Positions 56,108-64,000 of a stretch of 64,000 nt of DNA are shown one piece after another. Positions within the stretch are counted from its first letter, which is position 1. Each line of letters begins with the position of its first letter. The DNA is from Amycolatopsis circi (GTDB lineage Bacteria > Actinomycetota > Actinomycetes > Mycobacteriales > Pseudonocardiaceae). The DNA lies in NCBI RefSeq assembly GCF_003385235.1, contig NZ_PQIA01000013.1, positions 62,001 to 126,000 on the forward strand, read 5' to 3'. The notes beneath the pieces were generated by a model. It was given only the letters and a program-made list of their open reading frames with translations, did no database searches and was not told where the DNA came from. The position numbers and the translations under genes are program-made.

Positions 56108-58693
56108 TCAGCGGGGCAGCGCCCACTTCTGCGCGGGGCTGTTGTTGCAGGTGTAGAGCTGCAGCTGGGTGAATTCCTTGGTGCTGCTGTTCGGATCGTC
56201 GAGGCAGAGGCCGGAGTGCGGGTTCCGCAGCGAACCGTTGTCCTCGACCCACTGCTGGGCGCCGGTGTTGTTGCAGGTGTAGAGCTGGATGCGGGTGCCG
56301 TTCGTGGTGCCGGAATTGTCGGCGTCGAGGCACTTGCCGTGGACGCGCAGCGTGTGGTCGGTGCCGATCACCCAGTCCTGCGCGTACGTCGAATCGCAGC
56401 CGTAGAGCTGGATCGGGTTGCCGTCAGTGACCTTCGAGAACGCGTTGTCGATGCACAGGCTCGACGACACTCCGGCGACGATCGGGCCGACACGCGGGCT
56501 CGCCGGGGCCGGGCTGTCTCCGGGGTAGGACGGCGGCGCGGCCGTCGGATCCGCCGCCCACGCTTTGTTGGCCGTGGTGCCGAGGGTGAAGCTGAGCGTG
56601 CCGCCATTGCTGATGTCCGGTGCGTACGCCTTGCTCCAGGCCGTGCCATTCCACGACGCGTCCTGGACGTACGGCGCGTTGTCCGCCGCGCCGTTGCCGT
56701 TGACGGTGAGGGTCTTGCCGGACGGGAGCGTGACGACGGCTTGGCTGAAGACCGGCGAGCCCAGCGCGAGGTCGGCGGTGCCCGGGGTTTCCGGGAACAT
56801 GCCGAGCGCGGACCAGACATACCAGGCGCTCATGGTGCCGAGGTCGTCGTTGCCGCCGCCGAGACCGTCCGGGGTGTTGTGCCAGATCTTGCCCTGGATC
56901 GCCCGGACCGTTTCCTGCGTCCGGTACGGCGCGCCGGTGTAGTCGTACTCCCAGGGCAGTTCGATGCTGGGCTCGTTGCCCATCCAGGCGAGGCCGTCGG
57001 CCCCGTCGAAGGTGCGCAGGACGTTGTCCAGGTAGTGGTTCATCACGGTCGGGCCGCCCTTGGCGCGGGTCAGTCCGGCCAGGTCGAACGGCACCATGCC
57101 GGTGTAGATGAACGACGTGCCCTCGACCATGCTCTTGCCGTTCGTCGGGTCGAAGTCGAGCGGCCAGTTGCCGTCGGCGTTGCGGGCCTGGACGAAACCG
57201 GACTGCGGGTTGAGCAGGTTGCGCCAGTTCTGCGCGCGATTGCGGTATGTGCGCTGGTTTGCGGTGTCGCCGAGTGCGCCGGCGAAGGCGGACAGGGCGA
57301 AGTCGGCGGTGTTGTATTCCAAAGTGGTCGCTGCGGGACCGTAAGCGTTGCAGCAGCCGAAGTTTCCGTCGTGCGGGAGGTAGCCGAGACTGTCGAGGTA
57401 ATTCAGGCCCGGGCGGTTGTTGTTCGGTTTAGCCGCTTCGGCGACGAGGCCCTTGAGGGCGTCGGCGGTGTCGAAGTCGCGGGCACCGAAGGCGTAGTAG
57501 TCGGCGACGATGGCTGCGGCGGGATCGCCGACCATGACGTACGACTCGCCGTTGTTTTCCGACCACTTGGGGAAGATCCCGGTCTGGCGGTAATCGTCCA
57601 CCATGGACTGTGCGGTGTCGGACGCGACCTTCGGCGCCAGCAGCGCTTCCAGCTGCGCCTGGGCGCGATAGATATCCCAACCTGAGTAGTTGGCATACAC
57701 CGCGTCGTGTCCCGCGTCGACAGTGTGCGTTTTGCCGTCGAAACCGGGGTATTGACGGTTGACGTCGCTGAGCACGTTGGGATGCAGCAGCGAGTGGTAC
57801 AGCGCGGTGTAGAACATCGTTTGCTGGTCCGACGTTCCACCGGTGATCTTGATCTTGCCGAGTTGGTCGTTCCACGCTTGCGCGGTGGCGGCACGGGTGC
57901 CGTCGAAGTCCCAGCCGGGGTTCTCCGCGGTCCGGTTCGCGACCGCGTTGGCTGCCGACACGTAGCTCACGCCGACTTTCGCCTGCACCATCTGGTTTCC
58001 GGTGGTGTCGAAGGTGACCGAACGGCTGCCGCCGCTTGCGAACGGACGGTCGAAGAGCAGGTCGAAGTAGACGGTGTAGCTGTTGGCCGCGCCGCAGAAC
58101 GCGCCGCTGGTGACCTGCCCGCGCACCTCGGTGTTCGACACGACGGAGAACTGCGCGTTGCTGGGCCGGTTCTGGCTTCCGTCCACTTTGAACACGAGGT
58201 TCGACTGATTTCCGGCGGGAAAGGTGAACCGGCCCATGCCGCTGCGGGTGGTGGCGGTCAGTTCGGTGTTGACGCCGTTGTCGAGCTTGACTCGGTAATA
58301 CCCGGCGGACGCGGATTCGTTGCTGTGCTGGAAGTTTACGTTCGCGGACGGGTTCACTCCGCCGACGGTCGGGAGGATCGGCAGGTCGCCCGCCGCGCCG
58401 CAGCCGGGGCCCGCGATGTGGGTCAGGCTGAACCCGGTGATCGTCGAATCGTGGTACTCGTAGCCTCCGCCGGGCGGCCGGGAAGTGGTGTCCGGACTCC
58501 ATTGGACCATTCCGAACGGGGCGTCCGCGCCGGGAAAATCGTTGGCCTGATTAGTGGTTCCGACGAATGGGTTGACCAGACTGGCCGGATCGGCTGCCGC
58601 ACGCGGTCCGGCCGCTTGAGCTGGTCCGGAACACAATCCGGCGACGGTAACGGCCGTTGCCAGCGCGCAGCTCACTCTCGCTCGAACTTTCAT
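56108..58693 (-). CDS. Secreted GH92 alpha-mannosidase with C-terminal ricin-type lectin domain
   Basis: An 861-aa exported protein. The signal peptide ends near SGPAQAAG. The catalytic part (about 40-710) is glycoside hydrolase family 92: VNPFVGTTNQANDFPGA, GGGYEYHDSTITGFSLTHIAGPGC, GLGGGNDDLGTMSAWYVWSALGMFP with the catalytic acid region; GH92 enzymes are Ca-dependent exo-alpha-mannosidases. Residues about 735-860 form a ricin B-type beta-trefoil with three QxW-like ends (AQDWVI, AQQWVE, AQKWAL), which binds carbohydrate. ATG at 58693 is chosen because AAGGA lies six bases upstream. It is 28 bp behind the SGNH hydrolase gene and probably shares its transcript. Role: trimming mannose from fungal or plant glycans. 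Confidence 0.93.
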   Translation of the reverse strand: MKVRARVSCALATAVTVAGLCSGPAQAAGPRAAADPASLVNPFVGTTNQANDFPGADAPFGMVQWSPDTTSRPPGGGYEYHDSTITGFSLTHIAGPGCGAAGDLPILPTVGGVNPSANVNFQHSNESASAGYYRVKLDNGVNTELTATTRSGMGRFTFPAGNQSNLVFKVDGSQNRPSNAQFSVVSNTEVRGQVTSGAFCGAANSYTVYFDLLFDRPFASGGSRSVTFDTTGNQMVQAKVGVSYVSAANAVANRTAENPGWDFDGTRAATAQAWNDQLGKIKITGGTSDQQTMFYTALYHSLLHPNVLSDVNRQYPGFDGKTHTVDAGHDAVYANYSGWDIYRAQAQLEALLAPKVASDTAQSMVDDYRQTGIFPKWSENNGESYVMVGDPAAAIVADYYAFGARDFDTADALKGLVAEAAKPNNNRPGLNYLDSLGYLPHDGNFGCCNAYGPAATTLEYNTADFALSAFAGALGDTANQRTYRNRAQNWRNLLNPQSGFVQARNADGNWPLDFDPTNGKSMVEGTSFIYTGMVPFDLAGLTRAKGGPTVMNHYLDNVLRTFDGADGLAWMGNEPSIELPWEYDYTGAPYRTQETVRAIQGKIWHNTPDGLGGGNDDLGTMSAWYVWSALGMFPETPGTADLALGSPVFSQAVVTLPSGKTLTVNGNGAADNAPYVQDASWNGTAWSKAYAPDISNGGTLSFTLGTTANKAWAADPTAAPPSYPGDSPAPASPRVGPIVAGVSSSLCIDNAFSKVTDGNPIQLYGCDSTYAQDWVIGTDHTLRVHGKCLDADNSGTTNGTRIQLYTCNNTGAQQWVEDNGSLRNPHSGLCLDDPNSSTKEFTQLQLYTCNNSPAQKWALPR

Positions 58694-58720
58694 CACGCGT
58701 CCTTTTCAGTCGGGTTTTGT

Positions 58721-60253
58721 TCAGCTGATCGGCACACCGCTGGCGACCCGGCCGCGATCGATCCAGCTGCCGTGTCCGTCGCCGCCTTCCCATGAATAGA
58801 CGGAAGCAGCATTGGCGGATTTGTCGACGAGCAGGTAATCGGCATTGCCGCCGCCAGTGAAATCGGCGAAGGCGACGGCACTGGAATCCGTGGTGACGCC
58901 GGTGGCCACCTGGCCTCGCGAATACCAACCGCCTTGCTCGTCGCCGCCGCGATTGAAGAACGCGTTGACCGCACCGCCCGGGGCGATCGTCACGTAGTCG
59001 GCCCGGCCGTCGCCGTCGAAGTCGGCGAAGCGCACGCTGCTGACGTCGGTGGTCGTGCCGCCGGCGACCTGGCCTCGGCCGAGCCAGCCGCCGCGACCGT
59101 CGCCGCCGCGGTTGAGATAGGCGGTGACCGCGCCGTTCTGCCCGATGGTCAGGTAATCGGCGCGCCCGTCACCGTCGAAGTCCGCGAACCAGACGCGGCT
59201 CGGATCGGCGGTGGTGCCAGTCGCGACCTGGCCCAGCGACTGCCAGCCGCCGTGGCCGTCCCCGCCGCGGTTGAGGTAGACGATCACCGCACCGTTCGGT
59301 TCGAGCAGGAGGTAATCGGCGCGGCCGTCACCGTCGAAATCGGCGAACCGGACTCGCGCCGGGTCTGTGGTGAGCCCGGTAGCGATTTGGCCGAGCGGCT
59401 GCCAGCCGCCGTGGCCATCGCCGCCGCGATTCAGATAAACGCTGACCGCGCCGTTCTGCGCGACAGTCAGGTAATCCGCGCGTCCGTCGCCATCGAAATC
59501 AGCCCAGCGGACTTTTCCGGTACCGCCGGATTCAGTTCCGGCACCGAGCGGCGGATGGCCAGTGAACAAGCCCTCGGTGTACGCCTGGCTGAGCGCGCCG
59601 GAAAAACTATCCGCCATTCGTCGGTACCCGGCATCGTTCGGATGCAGGTGGTCGACCATTTCCCCGGAAGTGAGCGCAGGTGGCTCGACGTAGCGGAATC
59701 GGTGCCCTGCTTGGGTTTCATCGGCTTCGAAGCCGCGCGCGACGAAATTGAACGCTGCGACCCGGCTTTCCAATCCTGCCGACGTCGGGATCAAACCCAG
59801 CAGCAGGACGGCGACGTTCGGCCGGTCGGCGTAAATCCGGTCGAGCAAGGTGTGCAGGCGAGCCGGTGCGTTGGCGACGTCGATGCCTCGGTCGAGGTCG
59901 TTGATGCCGAGGTGCAGCAGCACGACGTCCGGCCGGTCGAACTCGAGCCAGCCGTCGATGCCCGCGGCGACCTGGTCGATCGTGTAGCCGCTGTGGCCCT
60001 CGTTGGCCGGATCGGGCAGGCTGCCGTTGGTCTGAGTGCCGACAAACCGAGGCGAGTAACGGGATTCTCCGGACAGCATTGTCCACAGTGGAGCCCTGTA
60101 CGACGACACGGTGGCGCTGCCCGCTCCGGCGGTGATCGAATCGCCGAGCGGCATGATCCGCACCGCTTGGCCGAGCGGTGCCGCTTCGGCGGACTGCGTC
60201 GGCACCGCGGCGGCCGCGAGCACTAGGGCAGCGAGAAATCGACGAAGCAGCAT
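58721..60253 (-). CDS. Secreted SGNH/GDSL hydrolase with five FG-GAP repeats
   Basis: A 510-aa exported protein with signal peptide (LLRRFLAALVLAAAAVPT). Residues about 35-230 are an SGNH hydrolase: GDSITAG (block I Ser), LHLGINDL (block III Gly-x-Asn-Asp), and HPNDAGY (block V Asp-His). The remainder is five FG-GAP/VCBS-like repeats of about 52 residues; four carry the Ca-binding DFDGDGRADY and the last a degenerate DFTGGGNADY. The repeats probably form a beta-propeller-like module that binds a polysaccharide or surface. Esterase action on acetylated glycans would complement the mannosidase encoded next. GGAGGAAG precedes the ATG at 60253. Confidence 0.9.
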   Translation of the reverse strand: MLLRRFLAALVLAAAAVPTQSAEAAPLGQAVRIMPLGDSITAGAGSATVSSYRAPLWTMLSGESRYSPRFVGTQTNGSLPDPANEGHSGYTIDQVAAGIDGWLEFDRPDVVLLHLGINDLDRGIDVANAPARLHTLLDRIYADRPNVAVLLLGLIPTSAGLESRVAAFNFVARGFEADETQAGHRFRYVEPPALTSGEMVDHLHPNDAGYRRMADSFSGALSQAYTEGLFTGHPPLGAGTESGGTGKVRWADFDGDGRADYLTVAQNGAVSVYLNRGGDGHGGWQPLGQIATGLTTDPARVRFADFDGDGRADYLLLEPNGAVIVYLNRGGDGHGGWQSLGQVATGTTADPSRVWFADFDGDGRADYLTIGQNGAVTAYLNRGGDGRGGWLGRGQVAGGTTTDVSSVRFADFDGDGRADYVTIAPGGAVNAFFNRGGDEQGGWYSRGQVATGVTTDSSAVAFADFTGGGNADYLLVDKSANAASVYSWEGGDGHGSWIDRGRVASGVPIS

Positions 60254-60348
60254 GGCAGCTTCCTCCGGCACGGCAAAGCGGACGGAACCCGTTCAGGCGA
60301 GCGATGCGAGTCCGGAACCGGGGTTGCGCTCCGGCGACGAGACCATGG

Positions 60349-61244
60349 TCAGCCCGCGATGACAACCATGTCAACGGACTGGTCCAGACATGTCTTTGTC
60401 AGAAAATCCCGGCCGCGGGAAGCCGTTCGGAATTCGGTGCGAAACACCCGAAGGAAGTCCGCCGTCCAGCGGAATCGGCTCACCATCCGGGGGAACCGGC
60501 GCACCTGAGGATCCGGGACCTGGTCGTACGCCTTCAACACCGCTTCGGACCCGCGCGGCCGCAGAACAGGGTTCCAACGTGGGATATCAGACTCGGCCCG
60601 GATCGCCGTCCAGTAGGCCGGGCAGGGATACCAGCGCGGCGGCAACACTTTTTTCAGCACCTGGGTGGCTCGGGCGGTCAGCGCACCGGACGGGAAATGC
60701 CCGGTCAACCGGTGCAGCAACTAAGATACCTCTGCCTCCCGCAGATACCTCAGCAGTCCCTCGGCGAGGATCAGAGTCGGCCGATCGGCCGGAATCTCGT
60801 CCAGCCACCCGGAATCGGTCACCGACGCGGCGATCGTCCGGTAGCCGTCGTCGGCGGAGTACAGCTTCCGGCGAAGCGCGATGACGTCCGGCAGGTCGAC
60901 GTCGAACCACCGCACGCCGGACGGCGGATCGAGCCGGAATGCGCGGCTGTCCATCCCGCAGGCCCGCTGCAGCACGGTCGCCTTCGGGTGCTAGTGCAGG
61001 AATTCCGTCGCCCACGTGTCGAACTGCCACGCCCGCAACGCGACTCCGGACCGGCCGCGGCCCGCCCGCGGACGATGGAAGCCTTGTCGAGCTTCGCCCA
61101 GTCGTAGTCGATCCGCTCGACCGCCTCGCCCGCAAGCCGGTCGCCGAGGATGGGCTGCGAATCCCGCGCGTCCAGTGCGCGGAGGAACAGCGTCACGAGC
61201 ATCGTTGACTGCACACCAGTGAGATCCACCCGCCCCGTAGTCAC
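60349..61244 (-). pseudogene. Broken SAM-dependent methyltransferase (LCM/PPM1 type)
   Basis: Reading the minus strand from GTG at 61244, DLTGVQSTMLVTLFLRALDARD and RIDYDWAKLDKASIVRGR are a methyltransferase N-terminus. The frame then shifts between about 61070 and 61035, continuing as VALRAWQFDTWATEFL. An in-frame TAG follows at 60991-60993, just before HPKATVLQRACGMDSRAFRLD, and another at 60721-60723 after LREAEVS, with LLHRLTGHFPSGAL beyond. One frameshift and two stops separate recognisable parts in correct order, so the gene is dead. A related intact methyltransferase is at 12434-13342. Confidence 0.8.
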
Positions 61245-61353
61245 CAGTGAGGGCTTACGGGGATCTGTCCTTTGCGGAATGCGCGGAACGGTCCCGAAAT
61301 CCGCTAGCCGAGGTCCTAGTGCAGCTATCCCCGGCGACCGTAACGTCCTCACC

Positions 61354-62247
61354 GTGTCGAAAGAAGTGCAACCCGAGCGGATCGACGGCCAGACCGTCGC
61401 GATCACCGGGGCCACGTCCGGAATCGGTTTCTACGCCGCCTCGCAACTGGCCGAACTCGGAGCCCGCGTACTCGTCCTCGGCCGGTCGGAATCCCGGGGC
61501 CGCGCAGCGGTTTCCGCACTCCCGAATCCGGAGCAGCACGAGTTCCTCCAGCTGGACCTATCCGACCGGACGTCGATCGCCCGGGTCGGCGACCACCTCG
61601 GCGAGTTGCCGCGGCTCGACGCACTCGTGCTGAACGCCGGTGTCGTCGCGGGAGCGTTCGGTCCCGGCCCAGCGCACCGGATCGGCGCGTTCGGGGTCGA
61701 GGAGATCGTCGGGATCAACCATCTCGCGCACGCGGAACTGCTGCGGCGCACGCTCCCGACAGTCAAGCGGGTGGTCAGTCTCGGGAGCATGCTGACCCGC
61801 AAGATCCCGTTCGATCGCGAGAATTGGCTGTCCGAAAGGCATTACCGGGCACGGGTCGCGTACGCAATGTCCAAGCACGCGGTGGAGATCTTCGGCTTCG
61901 AACTACAGCGGCGGCTTGCTGAGATATCAGTGCAGTCGGTTGTCGTACACCCGGGCGGGGCGATCGACGCACTCACGCTAGGGCGGCCCGGAGCGCGGGC
62001 GGCCCGTGCGGTGTTCCGCGGAGTCGTGCAGGGGAAGGATCAGGCAGCCCGGCCGGTCGTCGCCGCGGTCGCCTCGCCGGAGTTACGCGGCGGCGAATAC
62101 CTCGGTCCGCATCGGACCGCGCACGCGGAGGTGCAACAGCCGGTGACGACGAGCCGCGATCCGGAGCTGGGCGGGTGGCTCTGGACGGAGACCGAACGGC
62201 TGCTCGGCGCGCGGATCCCGACCGAGCCGCGTCACCCGATCGGGTAG
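61354..62247 (+). CDS. Short-chain dehydrogenase/reductase, retinol-dehydrogenase-like
   Basis: A 297-aa SDR of the extended retinol-dehydrogenase-like subgroup. The cofactor motif is TGATSGIGFY, the NAG motif is VLNAGVVAG, the catalytic Ser is in VVSLGSM and the Tyr-Lys pair in YAMSKHAVE. It probably reduces or oxidises a hydrophobic ketone or alcohol with NADP(H). GTG at 61354 is taken from the position of the beta-strand preceding the glycine motif; no good ribosome-binding site is seen and the frame is open upstream. It is divergent from the methyltransferase pseudogene. A decamer lies at 61920. Confidence 0.85.
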   Translation: MSKEVQPERIDGQTVAITGATSGIGFYAASQLAELGARVLVLGRSESRGRAAVSALPNPEQHEFLQLDLSDRTSIARVGDHLGELPRLDALVLNAGVVAGAFGPGPAHRIGAFGVEEIVGINHLAHAELLRRTLPTVKRVVSLGSMLTRKIPFDRENWLSERHYRARVAYAMSKHAVEIFGFELQRRLAEISVQSVVVHPGGAIDALTLGRPGARAARAVFRGVVQGKDQAARPVVAAVASPELRGGEYLGPHRTAHAEVQQPVTTSRDPELGGWLWTETERLLGARIPTEPRHPIG

Positions 62248-62292
62248 AAAACCTCGCGGGGCCGCTCGTTAACCACCAGCTAGCCTTGAGCC

Positions 62293-63252
62293 GTGGACGA
62301 TCCGGCGGTTCTGGACGCCTTGGCGCAGCGGCTGGCGCGGATCGGCGAGCGCCGGGATCTCGACGTCCCCGCGCTGCTCCGCCGCCTCGGCATCCGGCCG
62401 GACCGCACCGGCGTCACCCGTCGGCAGGTCTCGGACCTCACCCGCGAACTGTGGCTCCAGACCGACGACGAACTCTTCGCCCTCGGCCCCAGAGCCCCGC
62501 GCGGACTGTTCCGGCTGGTAGTCCGGTCGATAGCCCCCGCGCCCGACCTGCGGGCCGTCCTGGGCCGCCTGGAAGAAGCCGCCGAGGTCCTGCCCGGCAT
62601 GCCCGCCGTCGCGGTGCGCGCGGCAGCTCCGCTGGTCGAGGTGGAGATCGACGTCCGCCAGCTCGACGATCCCGACCACGTCGCGGCCGAACTGGTCGCC
62701 ATCGTCGTCCACCGGCTGCTGAGCTGGCTCACCGGCCAACGCATCGACCTGCGCGAACTCCGCCTTCCGTGGCCGAAGCCGGACCACGCGCCGCATTACG
62801 AGCTGGTCTTCGGCCGCCATCCGCAGTTCGACGCCGACGCGCTGGTCCTCGCCTTCGACGCCAAACTCCTGCCCGCCCCAGTGCTCCGCAGCGAGGCGGA
62901 GCTGGCCGAGTTCCTGGAGGACCAGCCCGAGGTCTCGCTCGCCACCCGCGACTACGGCTCGTCCCACGCGGACCAGGTCCGCGCCATCGTCGAGCAGGGC
63001 ACCACCGCGCCGGAGGACATCGCCGCGCGGCTCGGGATCAGTGCCCAGCACCTGCGTCGGTTGTTGCGTGCGGAGGAGACGTCGATCGGCGAGATCCGGG
63101 ACGCTGTCCGCCGGGACGCGGCGATCGCCAGCCTCCGCCGGGGCGACGAATCCATCGAGAAATTGGCTCAGCGGCTGGGTTTTTCCGAAGCCAGCGCGTT
63201 TCGGCGGGCGTTTCGCCGGTGGACCGGGCGAGCACCCGGCGACTACCGCTAA
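62293..63252 (+). CDS. AraC-family transcriptional regulator
   Basis: A 319-aa regulator. The C-terminal 80 residues are an AraC double helix-turn-helix (TTAPEDIAARLGISAQHLRRLLRAEETS, then EKLAQRLGFSEASAFRRAFRRWTGRAPGDYR). The N-terminal domain has the arrangement of the OruR/ArgR-type arabinose-binding-like sensor (about 1-190). Start GTG at 62293. Its stop overlaps by four bases with that of the convergent Fis-type gene. Targets unknown; the upstream SDR on the same strand lies 45 bp away. Confidence 0.88.
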   Translation: MDDPAVLDALAQRLARIGERRDLDVPALLRRLGIRPDRTGVTRRQVSDLTRELWLQTDDELFALGPRAPRGLFRLVVRSIAPAPDLRAVLGRLEEAAEVLPGMPAVAVRAAAPLVEVEIDVRQLDDPDHVAAELVAIVVHRLLSWLTGQRIDLRELRLPWPKPDHAPHYELVFGRHPQFDADALVLAFDAKLLPAPVLRSEAELAEFLEDQPEVSLATRDYGSSHADQVRAIVEQGTTAPEDIAARLGISAQHLRRLLRAEETSIGEIRDAVRRDAAIASLRRGDESIEKLAQRLGFSEASAFRRAFRRWTGRAPGDYR

Positions 63253-64000
63253 CCCGGCACCCGCAACGCCCGCATCCGCGCATACAACGTCGTCCGCGAA
63301 ATCCCCAACGTGCTCGCCGCCCGCACCTTGTTCCCGCCGGCCGACCGCAGCGCCGCCACGATCGCGTTTCGTTCCGCCCGCTCGATCGGCGCCAGCTCAT
63401 GTCCCGAGGCGTCCGCCACCAGCGCGGGTGGCAGGTCCGTCGGGCTGATCGCGCCGACCGACCGTTTGCGGATCGCCTGGCTCAGCACGCCGCGCAGTTC
63501 CGGCAGGTTCCCGGGCCAGTCGTAGGAGCCGAGGATGCGCAGCGCCCCCGGCGTGATGTTGTGCGTGCGCGCGGCCCCGAGTTCGGCCAGCATTCGCGCG
63601 GCGACCTCGGGAAAGTCCGGCCGGTGCGCCAGCGGCAGCAGTTCGACGTTCTCCCCGCACGACGCGATCAGCGCGCGCTCCGGTCCGGTCAGGCCCTCGC
63701 GCGGTCCGGTCGTCAGCACGAGATGCGGGCCGACGCCGCGGGCGGCATGGGTGGCGACCAGGTCGACCAGTTCAGCGGGCAGGAGGTCCGCGCCGTCGAC
63801 GCAGATGCTGCCGGTGCCGGTCTCGACCGCGGCGGTGAACCGCGCGGCCCAGGCCGCCGACCCGCCGAGCACGGCTTCCGAGCCGGTCAACGTGACGCAC
63901 GGTTCCTCGGGCACGCGCAGCCGCGCCTCGGTGGTGCGGCCGGTCCCGGGCGGGCCCGAGATGTGCACGTGCCCGGCCACCGGGCCGGGCACGACAGCAG
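63249..64000 (-). CDS. Fis-type (AcoR/sigma-54-activator-like) regulator, 5'-truncated
   Basis: The frame remains open to the window edge, so only the C-terminal 250 residues are seen. GPPGTGRTTEARLR is a Walker-A-like segment at the beginning of an AAA+ domain, and ILGSYDWPGNLPELRGVLSQAI is the conserved sensor/GNxREL region. The C-terminus is a Fis-type helix-turn-helix (AERNAIVAALRSAGGNKVRAASTLGISRTTLYARMRAL). The sigma-54-contact GAFTGA loop is not visible in the part present; actinomycetes often have such AcoR-like activators without sigma-54. Convergent with the AraC gene. Confidence 0.85.
   Translation of the reverse strand, partial: AVVPGPVAGHVHISGPPGTGRTTEARLRVPEEPCVTLTGSEAVLGGSAAWAARFTAAVETGTGSICVDGADLLPAELVDLVATHAARGVGPHLVLTTGPREGLTGPERALIASCGENVELLPLAHRPDFPEVAARMLAELGAARTHNITPGALRILGSYDWPGNLPELRGVLSQAIRKRSVGAISPTDLPPALVADASGHELAPIERAERNAIVAALRSAGGNKVRAASTLGISRTTLYARMRALRVPG

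Noticed and set aside
58760..59520. DNA tandem repeat or CRISPR-like array
   Set aside because: The periodicity of about 156 bp comes from the FG-GAP protein repeats of the SGNH hydrolase.

Overview
The window is about 70% G+C with actinobacterial gene content. Start codons are often GTG or TTG, neighbouring genes overlap by ATGA or GTGA, many regulators are present (PucR, MocR, WYL, MerR), and there is a DUF574-type methyltransferase. The enolase-superfamily protein at 43804-44913 closely resembles the N-acylamino acid racemase known from Amycolatopsis. Together these suggest a Pseudonocardiaceae chromosome, most likely Amycolatopsis. No rRNA, tRNA, CRISPR array or complete insertion sequence was recognised. 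|| 1-12.3 kb: aromatic catabolism. After the 3' end of an aldehyde dehydrogenase (+), a minus-strand block reads from 12298 down to 887: a benzoylformate-decarboxylase-like ThDP enzyme, a benzaldehyde-dehydrogenase-like ALDH, then an eight-gene operon with an HpaB-type monooxygenase, a LigJ-like hydratase, a LigB-type extradiol dioxygenase, three RraA-type aldolase paralogues, a flavin reductase fused to a GntR-type FCD domain, and an FAD monooxygenase. A palindrome of the type CCGACACCGTGTCGG lies in all three gaps of this block. || 12.4-19 kb: housekeeping and regulation. This stretch has a SAM methyltransferase, an EAL-CBS-GGDEF protein with a degenerate EAL domain, a phosphoribosyltransferase, an array of about five 82-86 bp repeats, and regulator/enzyme pairs (VOC/WYL and MarR/hydrolase). 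|| 19.3-30.6 kb: a hydantoinase-type catabolic operon (hyuA, hyuB, MFS importer, isochorismatase-fold protein, AONS/KBL-like PLP enzyme, SDR, methylmalonate-semialdehyde dehydrogenase), followed by a divergent GntR regulator and aminotransferase. || 30.7-42.6 kb: mixed accessory genes. TetR with an MFS exporter lies opposite a DUF5701-like protein, a Vat/CatB acetyltransferase and an AadA-like nucleotidyltransferase. A PLP decarboxylase shares an operator sequence with a MocR regulator 4 kb away. Between those two lie a VOC gene, degenerate copies of its 3' end, and a 203 bp MITE-like element with target-site duplication. A MerR regulator fused to sliding-clamp domains heads a small operon with a TPR-like protein and an APH-fold kinase. 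|| 42.7-55.9 kb: a set of genes that fits uptake and conversion of D-amino-acid peptides. It has a secreted DD-peptidase-like hydrolase, an N-acylamino acid racemase with a GNAT partner, a PucR regulator, and an operon of a cytoplasmic serine hydrolase (D-aminopeptidase-like), a five-gene dipeptide ABC importer and an N-acyl-D-amino-acid deacylase. || 56-64 kb: a secreted GH92 mannosidase with ricin lectin, an SGNH hydrolase with FG-GAP repeats, a methyltransferase pseudogene, an SDR, an AraC regulator, and the 3' part of a Fis-type activator. || Across all regions a 10-bp word, TGAGATAYCA, recurs 16 times in both orientations and all reading frames, far above what base composition predicts.
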